Below the pieces are notes generated by a model. That model made no database searches and was not told the DNA's origin. It was given only the letters and a program-made list of their open reading frames with translations. Both the position numbers and the translations under genes were made by a program. From IMG/VR virus record IMGVR_UViG_3300044824_000342, positions 1 to 43,331 of that record: 43,331 bases of DNA. The stretch is one strand, 5' to 3'. Below, in pieces: positions 37,666 through 43,331 of the stretch (position 1 is its first letter; the number at the start of each line of letters is the position of its first letter). Source of the DNA: a virus.

Positions 37666-39846
37666 ATGAAGCGCTTCGCACTGTTCGTGCTCGCGGCCCT
37701 GGTGGCGGCAGCCGTCGAGGCGGTCACCGTGTCGATCACAATCTCGGGCAACGGCTCGGTCGACGTCAACCAGAACAGCGGCGACCTCGGGAGCTGCACG
37801 ACCGGGACCTGCAACTACAGCGCCTCGAACGGCGACGAGTTTGTGTTCACCGAGACCCCGGGCAGCGGGTCCACCTTCACCTCCTGGACGGGCAGCAAGT
37901 GCAGCGGGAGCACGATCGCGACCTGTATCTTCACGGTGGGGACCTCGGCGATCTCGGACACCGCGACGTTCGCGGCGTACACCCCGACGCCCACGGTCAC
38001 GCCCACCGTGACCACGACGCCGACACCGACGGCCACGAGCACGCCGACCTCGACGCCAACGCCCACGCCGACGGTCACCCCGACGCCGACCGCAACGCTG
38101 GTACCTCTGACGATCACGAACGTCGGCCACGGCGAGACGGACGTCTACCGCTACTTCGGCGGTTATTGGCAGCAGATGCCAGGAGACGAGTGCACGTATC
38201 CGACGACGGTGTGCACCTTCTCCTACTCTGCTGGTGTTGGCATGGAGCTTGTCGCAGCAGGCCAGAGCGGCTACACCTTCACGGGCTGGTCGGGCGCATC
38301 GGGGCTCTGCTCTGGCTCGACATCGCCATGCTCCTTCACCTGGCCGTCGACCGCTGGCTCGGTGACTGCCACCTTCTCCGCCTGGACGCCGACCCCGACC
38401 CCGACCAGGACTGCGACGCCGACGATCACACCCACGAGCACCGCGACGCCCACGGGCGCCCCGACCGCGACGGTCACGCCGACGGTTACCCCGACCGTCC
38501 CGACGCCCACACCGACGGTGACCCCAACGGTCACGCCCTCGGCGACGCCGACACCCACGAGCACGGCCACCAAGAGCCCGACACCGACGGTCACCCCAAC
38601 CCCGACGGTCACGCCCACGAGCACGCCGACCTACACGCCGGGCGGCCCGACGGTCACCCCGACCCCGACCGCGACGACCACGCCGACGAGCACGCCGACA
38701 TCGACGGCGACGCCGACGAACACGCCCACGCCGGCCATCGTCTACCTCGCGGTGCAGTTCAACAGCGGGGCCGCGGGGTCGGTGACGGTTACGATGAACG
38801 GCGTCCCGCTGCGGCTCTGCACGACTCGGGCGTATCCTTGCCTCTATTCGGTCCCGAGTGGCTCCGCCGTCCTGCTCGTCGCCACGCCGGCGAAGCCCGG
38901 CTCCGGTTACGCCTTCACCGGGTGGACGGGCGACGAGTGCGGCGGCAGCTCGAGCGTGAGCTGCTCCTTCTCGATGCCGCTGGCGACCACGACCTGCCAG
39001 GCGAACTTTGCGAGCGCCACGCCGAGCCCGCTGCCGACGCCATTCCCGCTGTCGACGCCGACGGTCACCCCGACCGCGACGATCACGCCGACGGCCACGC
39101 CGATCCCGACGGGCCCAACGCCTACCGCGACGCCCACGAGCACGCCGGTGGCCACCTGGACGCCTTCGGCGACGCCCACGATCACGCCGACGAGCACGGC
39201 GACCCCGACGGTCACCCCGACCGCGACCGCGAGCAGTGGGTGCGGAAGCTGCCCGACGGCGACCCCGCAGCCCGCGCCGACCTTGGTCCCGACGGCGACA
39301 CCGCAGCCGACCTGGACGCCGTCGCCGACCCCGAGCATCACGCCGACGAGTACGGTCACCCCGACGCCGACCGTGACCCCGACCTCGATCCCGCCCACGC
39401 CGCAGCCGACCGCGACGCCCATCAACTACGCGGGATCCTATGCCTTCACCGGCACCCTCACGGGGGGCAACCCGAGCAACACGAGCACGACGTATGGCAC
39501 GATCATCACCGGCGGGTCGTGGACCACGACCAGCACGAACGGGCAGGCAACGGCGCAGGTCGCGGGAACGGCGGAGTACCTCACGGTCACGATCGGCGCC
39601 GCACCCGGCCTCGGCAAGTCGTACACGTTCACCCTGGAGAAGAACGCTGCGGACACGGCGATCACCTGCCAGATCACCGGGACCACCGCGACGAGCTGCA
39701 CCGACCTTGCCCACACGGCGACCTTCGCCGCAACCGACAAGATCAACATGAAGTGCGTGCCTGCGAGCTCGCCGGCATCCATCACAGGGGTGCTGACGAC
39801 GACGTGGACCTTCGCGACAGGCGCGAGCGGTCTGCCGCTGCAGTGA
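37666..39846 (+). CDS. Secreted Thr-Pro-linker protein with three InlB-like repeats and tail-fibre-type C-terminus
   Basis: The protein has 726 residues. A signal peptide is clear ([20 protein letters not shown]). Three related domains of about 85-90 residues follow: [11 protein letters not shown]...[26 protein letters not shown]...[24 protein letters not shown]...FTGWTG. Each has Cys pairs and the GWxG turn of InlB/Flg_new-like repeats. Long TPTPT linkers separate them. The last 130 residues ([20 protein letters not shown] ... [17 protein letters not shown]) resemble phage tail-fibre ends. A Sec signal on a tail-like protein is odd: it may be exported, surface-anchored, or only look like a signal. 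ATG 37666 follows GAGGGAG. Confidence 0.75.
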   Translation: MKRFALFVLAALVAAAVEAVTVSITISGNGSVDVNQNSGDLGSCTTGTCNYSASNGDEFVFTETPGSGSTFTSWTGSKCSGSTIATCIFTVGTSAISDTATFAAYTPTPTVTPTVTTTPTPTATSTPTSTPTPTPTVTPTPTATLVPLTITNVGHGETDVYRYFGGYWQQMPGDECTYPTTVCTFSYSAGVGMELVAAGQSGYTFTGWSGASGLCSGSTSPCSFTWPSTAGSVTATFSAWTPTPTPTRTATPTITPTSTATPTGAPTATVTPTVTPTVPTPTPTVTPTVTPSATPTPTSTATKSPTPTVTPTPTVTPTSTPTYTPGGPTVTPTPTATTTPTSTPTSTATPTNTPTPAIVYLAVQFNSGAAGSVTVTMNGVPLRLCTTRAYPCLYSVPSGSAVLLVATPAKPGSGYAFTGWTGDECGGSSSVSCSFSMPLATTTCQANFASATPSPLPTPFPLSTPTVTPTATITPTATPIPTGPTPTATPTSTPVATWTPSATPTITPTSTATPTVTPTATASSGCGSCPTATPQPAPTLVPTATPQPTWTPSPTPSITPTSTVTPTPTVTPTSIPPTPQPTATPINYAGSYAFTGTLTGGNPSNTSTTYGTIITGGSWTTTSTNGQATAQVAGTAEYLTVTIGAAPGLGKSYTFTLEKNAADTAITCQITGTTATSCTDLAHTATFAATDKINMKCVPASSPASITGVLTTTWTFATGASGLPLQ
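37979..38100 (+). repeat. Thr-Pro linker repeat DNA (1)
   Basis: GC-rich imperfect repeats of ACGCCGAC / ACGGTCACC type encode Thr-Pro-Thr-Val-Thr-Pro units between repeat domains 1 and 2 of the secreted protein. Confidence 0.85.
38388..38735 (+). repeat. Thr-Pro linker repeat DNA (2)
   Basis: The longest of the three Thr-Pro tracts, about 350 bp of imperfect ACGCCGACG / ACGGTCACC units, lies between repeat domains 2 and 3. Long antisense open frames rich in Val and Gly over this stretch are artefacts of the repeat. Confidence 0.85.
39010..39424 (+). repeat. Thr-Pro linker repeat DNA (3)
   Basis: About 415 bp of imperfect Thr-Pro-coding repeats separate repeat domain 3 from the tail-fibre-like C-terminus. 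One CGSCPT Cys pair is embedded in the middle. Confidence 0.85.
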
Positions 39847-40190
39847 GAGGAGGGGTGACGGGAAATCTCCGGCGTGTCGTGCGCGGCGCAGCGTTCTGGG
39901 CCCTCGTGACGGGCGTGGCCTGGGTGATGGGCTCGAATGCGGCTGCGGACGTCGGCGCGGCGCCGGGGCAATTGTTTCTTGACCAGCTGGACTTCTTCAA
40001 GATCTCCATCACTGCCTTGTTCGGGTTTGCCATCTGGTCGGCTCGCCGGATCCTCCTTGGCATCGACAAGAAAATCGACCTCCTCTTCTCTCGGACGGAG
40101 AACACCGAGCGGGAGCTCGCGCGGCTCCAGGGCGAACACGATGCCCGGACCGAGCCGTGCACACCACTGAAAAGGCGTAGGGGGGACTGA
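39843..40190 (+). CDS. Holin-like membrane protein
   Basis: The protein has up to 115 residues. The GTG at 39843 overlaps the previous stop; GTG codons at 39855 and later are alternatives, and the AGAGGAGG at 39846-39853 is too close to use easily. Two hydrophobic segments ([20 protein letters not shown] and [20 protein letters not shown]) are followed by a charged coiled-coil-like helix ([20 protein letters not shown]). Position directly before the endolysin, and one-base overlap with its ATG, suggest a holin or holin partner (inference). Confidence 0.6.
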   Translation: MRGGVTGNLRRVVRGAAFWALVTGVAWVMGSNAAADVGAAPGQLFLDQLDFFKISITALFGFAIWSARRILLGIDKKIDLLFSRTENTERELARLQGEHDARTEPCTPLKRRRGD

Positions 40191-40690
40191 TGGGAGAGTC
40201 ACCGCGCGCGGCGTTCATGCGCCGCGCCCTCGAGTCCGCCGATCGCGCGCGGGCCGGCGGAGCTCCGATCGTCTCGTCGATCGCCGCCTCGCAGGCCGCG
40301 CTCGAATCCAACTATGGCGCCAGCCGCCTCGCGTTCGACGGCTGCAACCTCTTCGGCGTGAAGGCCGGCCAGAGCTGGCAGGGCCATACCCTGAGCCTGC
40401 CGACGACCGAGATCGAGAACGGCCACCCGATCACGGTGCAGGCGACCTGGCGCGTGTACGGGAGCTGGGACGAGTGCTTCACCGACTATGGTCGGATCAT
40501 CGCCTCGCATCCCTGGTACGCGCCGGCCCTCGAGGCGGCCGCCAGGAACGACGCGCTGGGGTTCCTCGAGGGGCTCCTCCCGGTCTTCGGAGCCGACGGG
40601 AGCGTCGTGAAGATGGGCTGGAGCACCAACCCGGCGTACCGCGACAGGGTGCTGGCGATCGCCACGCAGTGGGGTCTCCTGACCGCCTAG
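40190..40690 (+). CDS. Endolysin, glucosaminidase (GH73/FlgJ-like)
   Basis: The 166-residue protein cleaves peptidoglycan glycan chains at the end of infection. The family core runs from IVSSIAASQAALESNYGAS, with the probable catalytic Glu at 39, through NLFGVKAGQSWQGHTLSLPT, FR-type VYGSWDECFTDYGRII and HPWYAPALEAA, to YRDRVLAIATQWGLL. There is no signal peptide, so release depends on a holin, which fits the membrane protein encoded just before it. The ATG at 40190 shares a base with that gene's stop, and GGGG precedes it. Confidence 0.85.
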   Translation: MGESPRAAFMRRALESADRARAGGAPIVSSIAASQAALESNYGASRLAFDGCNLFGVKAGQSWQGHTLSLPTTEIENGHPITVQATWRVYGSWDECFTDYGRIIASHPWYAPALEAAARNDALGFLEGLLPVFGADGSVVKMGWSTNPAYRDRVLAIATQWGLLTA

Positions 40691-40719
40691 CGCGATCGAG
40701 AAAGTCGAGGTAAGTGACG

Positions 40720-42108
40720 ATGCACGTCCAAGCAGCCGCGGTCCTCGTGTTTCTGTCCGCTGGCCTGGCAGCAGCCCAGACACCCACGCCGACGCGAACC
40801 GTGACCCCCACGGCCGCGCCCACGAGGACACCCGCACCCACGCCAGCTCAGTGCACGGCGGGGTACTGCCGCCACACCGACGGGAGCTGCTCCGCGGTGA
40901 TCCCGCCACCGCTCGGGAGCGGCGTCTGCAGCGGCACCGACGTCTGCGTCTCGCTGGCGTCGTGCGCCACCCCGACCCCGACCAGGGCGCCGACAAGTAC
41001 GCCGACTGCGACGGCCACAGCGACCCCGACCGGTCCTCCGGCAACCGCGACGCCCACGCCCCCTCCGATCGCCTTGACCAAGGCAGCGGCGCCACCAATC
41101 CCGGTCACGTACTCCCAGCAGTGGTGGGACGAGATGACTCCGGACGGGACGAGCTGGCACGAGGACCTCAACTGGGGCCACTACGCGGCCGACGACACCG
41201 TGCCGCCCGCCCTCGGCACGACACTCCAGGTGCACTCGGAGTGCCTCGTCCACACGGACGGCGCGACCCTACGCACGAGGGAACTGCGCTGCACCTGCCG
41301 CGACACCCTCGACGGCTACGAGAACGGAGCTCCAGAGCTGACGCTGTGGCCGGACGGCACTCTCTTCGGCGTCGCGGAGTACACGCGGCGCTTTGCCAAT
41401 CGCGCGTTCTCGAACGACCAACACGACGTCGTGATCGAGCGCATCGGCCTGGCGGCGAAGCCGCATGGGGTCACTAGCTACGTCGACGACCCCTGGCCGT
41501 ACATCGCCGAGGACTGGATCAGCGTGCCCGGGAGCAGCTACTTCACCGAGGGGATGGTGGACCTGCACGGCCAGCACTACGCCTACTACCAGGTGTGGCT
41601 TACGCGGGCGGTCCCACAGGCCGTCGTCCTCGAGCGCTGGCAGATCACCGATACCGGGGTCCCGACCAAGGACCTCGGCTTCGGCATGCCCGTGGTCGAG
41701 CCTGATGGTGGCTTCTCGCAGATCGTCGCCGATCCGTCCTGTGACGGCTGCATGTTCGGGTTCGAATCCGCGTACCCGCCACTTTCTGATGTCAGCGTCT
41801 GGCGGTCGCACGACGAAGGCAGGACGTTCAAGGAGATCGCCTTCGTGATTCCGGCGCCGGCCGGCTCAGTCGGGATCTCCGACTGCCACGCGATGGTCTG
41901 GCCCGGCGGTATCGCGGTATGGCCCGGCTTCGGAAAGTGCCAGACCTACTGGGCGCAGGACGGTGATGACGGGACCGACTGGTCGAAGATGGGCGACCTT
42001 CTGCCCTACACCTGGTCGATGCTGGGCGCGCCGGTGCCGGCGAATTTCAACCTGCCGACGACGCTCTGGGCGCCGCCGACGCCGATTCCAACGGTGACAA
42101 AGCCCTAG
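40720..42108 (+). CDS. Secreted Thr-Pro-linker protein with Asp-box (beta-propeller-like)
   Basis: The 462-residue protein has a signal peptide (MHVQAAAVLVFLSAGLAAAQ) and Thr-Pro linkers around a small Cys-rich module (CTAGYCRHTDGSCSAV ... CSGTDVC). A 330-residue beta-rich domain follows. Its sequence VWRSHDEGRTF fits the Asp-box (SxDxGxxF) of sialidase and BNR propellers, and several HxxW/DDPW loops look like blade turns. It may bind or trim glycans outside the cell or on receptor polysaccharide (inference). The start is ATG 40720, with GAGG 10 nt upstream; GTG 40714 is an alternative. It lies between endolysin and lipoprotein. Confidence 0.7.
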   Translation: MHVQAAAVLVFLSAGLAAAQTPTPTRTVTPTAAPTRTPAPTPAQCTAGYCRHTDGSCSAVIPPPLGSGVCSGTDVCVSLASCATPTPTRAPTSTPTATATATPTGPPATATPTPPPIALTKAAAPPIPVTYSQQWWDEMTPDGTSWHEDLNWGHYAADDTVPPALGTTLQVHSECLVHTDGATLRTRELRCTCRDTLDGYENGAPELTLWPDGTLFGVAEYTRRFANRAFSNDQHDVVIERIGLAAKPHGVTSYVDDPWPYIAEDWISVPGSSYFTEGMVDLHGQHYAYYQVWLTRAVPQAVVLERWQITDTGVPTKDLGFGMPVVEPDGGFSQIVADPSCDGCMFGFESAYPPLSDVSVWRSHDEGRTFKEIAFVIPAPAGSVGISDCHAMVWPGGIAVWPGFGKCQTYWAQDGDDGTDWSKMGDLLPYTWSMLGAPVPANFNLPTTLWAPPTPIPTVTKP

Positions 42109-42126
42109 CGGGCAGAAAGGAACCTC

Positions 42127-42525
42127 ATGAGGAAACTGCAGCTTCTTGTGGTCGCGGCAATGGCTCTTCTTCTCGGGGCCTGCGCCAGTAGCCCGCAGCG
42201 GATCGTGATGAACTCGCTGAACACGATCGCTGCCGGCGCCCAGAGCTCGATGCATGCCATCGGGACTCTCTACATCCAGGATCGCTCGTTCGACGCGGCC
42301 GGAAACGTGACGTCCGTCAACACGAAGACGCCGCTCGTTTCCGAAGCCAACAAGGCGGCGGCAGAAGCGCTCTACAACAAGATCCAGGTCTCCTGTAAGG
42401 CGGTCGCCGCCACACTCGAGACCGCGACGGCAGCGAACGCGGCGAGCCTTACGCAGCCGATCCAGGACCTCGCGGACCAGCTCGCTGCCATGCTCCTCAC
42501 GTTCCAGCACGGAGGTGGCACATGA
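42127..42525 (+). CDS. Lipoprotein
   Basis: The 132-residue protein has a textbook lipobox: MRKLQLLVVAAMALLLGAC, with lipidation of the Cys at residue 19. The mature part is Ala/Ser/Thr-rich and helical, ending TFQHGGGT. AAAGGA precedes the ATG. In lysis regions a lipoprotein can be the outer-membrane spanin subunit, but it is longer and less Pro-rich than lambda Rz1. Surface exclusion of other phages is another option. The next gene overlaps it by four bases. Confidence 0.75.
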   Translation: MRKLQLLVVAAMALLLGACASSPQRIVMNSLNTIAAGAQSSMHAIGTLYIQDRSFDAAGNVTSVNTKTPLVSEANKAAAEALYNKIQVSCKAVAATLETATAANAASLTQPIQDLADQLAAMLLTFQHGGGT

Positions 42526-42722
42526 GTCCGCAACTGATCGCCCTCTTCGTCGCGCTCGCGTCGGAGGCACCGAGCCTCTTCGCGAAGCTCCTGGGGATCT
42601 GGACGAACAACGGCGCGGTCACGGAGCAGGAGATCGCGACCTTCATCCAGACCCAGTGGCCTGGGGCCGACACGTTCTTCCATCCGGCTCCTCCAGCAGC
42701 GACCCCGCCGGTGACGCCATGA
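42522..42722 (+). CDS. Small protein of the lysis region
   Basis: Sixty-six residues: a hydrophobic or amphipathic N-terminal helix (LIALFVALASEAPSLFAKLL), a short polar middle (TEQEIATFIQTQW) and a Pro-rich tail. It overlaps the lipoprotein stop by four bases and the next ATG by four bases. It may be membrane-associated. Role unknown. Confidence 0.55.
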   Translation: MSPQLIALFVALASEAPSLFAKLLGIWTNNGAVTEQEIATFIQTQWPGADTFFHPAPPAATPPVTP

Positions 42723-43090
42723 AAAAGGCCCTCTTGTTTCTGGCTATCCTGGTGCTTCTGGCACTTCCGGTGGTGGCGGTCGCACAGACGCTCCCGGCGC
42801 AGCCGAACGTCAGCGCGGTCCCGGCGTTGAGTTCCGACCCGATAGGATACGTCTCGTTCTACTGGCCCAAGATCCTCGTCGTGCTCGGAACCATCTTCGG
42901 AATCGCCCGCGTCGTGATCCGGTACGCGCCGACTCCGCCGCCGGGAGCGACGGGGCTGTGGCCGATGATCTACGTGTTGATCAATCACGCGGCTCTTCCG
43001 ACGACCAACGCGGCGACTCCGGCAGGGAAGTTCGCCGGTCCGCCGCCTGGACCTCCAACCGCGCCTCCGCCGGCAGCGACCACGACATAG
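42719..43090 (+). CDS. Small exported or membrane protein, Pro-rich tail
   Basis: The 123-residue protein has a strong signal-type segment (MKKALLFLAILVLLALPVVA), a second hydrophobic stretch (FYWPKILVVLGTIFGIARVV) and a Pro/Ala-rich C-terminus (GPPPGPPTAPPPA). It could be an inner-membrane protein with a periplasmic tail, as for an inner-membrane spanin or holin partner. It is the last gene of the long plus-strand late transcript, followed by a terminator-like hairpin. Confidence 0.6.
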   Translation: MKKALLFLAILVLLALPVVAVAQTLPAQPNVSAVPALSSDPIGYVSFYWPKILVVLGTIFGIARVVIRYAPTPPPGATGLWPMIYVLINHAALPTTNAATPAGKFAGPPPGPPTAPPPAATTT

Positions 43091-43135
43091 CGCATCCACC
43101 GGCAGCTTGGAGCTGTCCGGCCTCCTTCTCCTTCG

Positions 43136-43163
43136 CCCCGCCGGTCCTCTGTGGCCGGCGGGG
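43136..43163. terminator. Terminator-like hairpin at the end of the late operon
   Basis: CCCCGCCGG (43136-43144) pairs perfectly with CCGGCGGGG (43155-43163) around a 10-base loop. It lies between the end of the plus-strand genes (43090) and the stop of the converging minus-strand gene (43176), so it could serve both. There is no strong U tract on either strand. Confidence 0.5.
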
Positions 43164-43175
43164 GAATTGTCTGTC

Positions 43176-43331
43176 TCAGCGGGGAAGGTGACGGCGAATG
43201 ATGCGGGGCGGCGGCGCAGGGACCGCCTGCAGGGGGCGCCGGATCCGCGGCTGCAGCTCCGGGCCCGCGACCCGTTGGGCCGGCGCGTTCAGGGCGAACA
43301 GCATGGCTAGGGTGGCAATCAAGGTGAGCAT
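43176..43331 (-). CDS. Small secreted peptide gene, start at the window edge
   Basis: The minus-strand frame begins with the last three bases of the window (ATG). It encodes 51 residues: a signal-like segment (MLTLIATLAMLFALNAPAQ) and a basic Pro/Arg-rich tail. The ribosome site cannot be seen, so the true start may lie further right. It is the only minus-strand gene at this end, and could be a host gene next to a prophage or a phage accessory gene. Confidence 0.4.
   Translation of the reverse strand: MLTLIATLAMLFALNAPAQRVAGPELQPRIRRPLQAVPAPPPRIIRRHLPR

Larger units (their letters stand above)
1..43331. mobile_element. Temperate siphovirus genome or prophage (near complete)
   Basis: One coherent phage plan fills the window: minus-strand lysogenic arm, repressor/Cro switch, early replication operon with integrase, then packaging, head, tail and lysis genes on the plus strand. 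HK97-type portal, protease and capsid, a G/GT-style frameshifted chaperone and a long tape measure indicate Caudoviricetes with siphovirus morphology. Both ends fall exactly on gene boundaries, so true termini or attachment sites are not visible and a few genes may be missing. Confidence 0.93.

Noticed and set aside
38271-38624. Val/Gly repeat protein on the minus strand, resembling a silk-like or membrane peptide
   Set aside because: It is just the reverse reading of the Thr-Pro coding repeats.
37979-39424. CRISPR-like array because of regular short repeats
   Set aside because: Units are imperfect, contiguous, in frame and code for Thr-Pro linkers; there are no unique spacers of constant length.
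37609-39714. 701-codon minus-strand frame over the Thr-Pro gene
   Set aside because: Arg/Gly-only composition created by the GC repeat tracts; the plus-strand frame has a signal peptide and folded domains.

Overview
The window is an almost complete genome of a temperate, lambda-like siphovirus, either free or as a prophage cut at gene boundaries: it opens on the stop codon of one minus-strand gene and closes on the start codon of another. DNA is GC-rich. Evidence for temperance is a LexA/CI-type repressor facing a Cro-like gene and a tyrosine recombinase. Head genes are of HK97 type, and the tail module has a lambda G/GT-style frameshift, a 1541-residue tape measure and J-like and L-like tip proteins, so a long non-contractile tail is expected. 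No tRNA, rRNA or CRISPR array was seen. The host cannot be named from the sequence. Signal-peptide proteins with Thr-Pro linkers, a lipoprotein and a glucosaminidase endolysin point to a GC-rich Gram-negative bacterium (inference).

Left arm (1-5344, minus strand): ten genes, mostly with their own strong Shine-Dalgarno sites. They include a DUF5678-like protein, a half-ferritin-like protein, a DNA methyltransferase fused to a nuclease-like domain, a HIRAN-domain protein, a secreted protein and the repressor. This is the lysogenic or accessory arm. The switch (5344-5424) carries two matching operator-like dyads, one at the start codon of each divergent gene, and a good sigma70-type promoter between them.

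Early arm (5424-15287, plus strand): about 24 tightly overlapping genes. They include Cro, an HNH-AP2 endonuclease, small zinc-binding or membrane proteins, a Gp37/Gp68-type protein, an O-like replication protein, a DnaC-like loader, an HTH/GIY-YIG fusion, the integrase, and small proteins of unknown function.

Late arm (15284-43090, plus strand): promoter and tandem hairpins, HNH endonuclease, terminase small and large subunits, portal, prohead protease, major capsid, decoration-type proteins, two glycosyltransferases, connector and tail-completion proteins, tail tube, frameshifted tail chaperone, GIY-YIG homing-type endonuclease, tape measure, tail-tip proteins, two secreted Thr-Pro-linker proteins, holin candidate, endolysin, lipoprotein and small membrane proteins. 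A hairpin then faces a short minus-strand secreted peptide gene.

The strongest unexplained structure is a perfect 154-bp inverted repeat. One copy lies in the linker of the O-like replication gene (10031-10184) and contains a 10-bp-spaced iteron-like array plus an A-rich stretch, so it may be the replication origin. The other copy (15741-15894) lies 5.6 kb away, just before the terminase genes, and is overprinted as the C-terminus of the HNH protein. Other notable items are the paired glycosyltransferases in the head operon, the secreted three-repeat Thr-Pro protein, the domain-inserted terminase small subunit, the half-ferritin and an integrase buried in the early operon with no visible attP.
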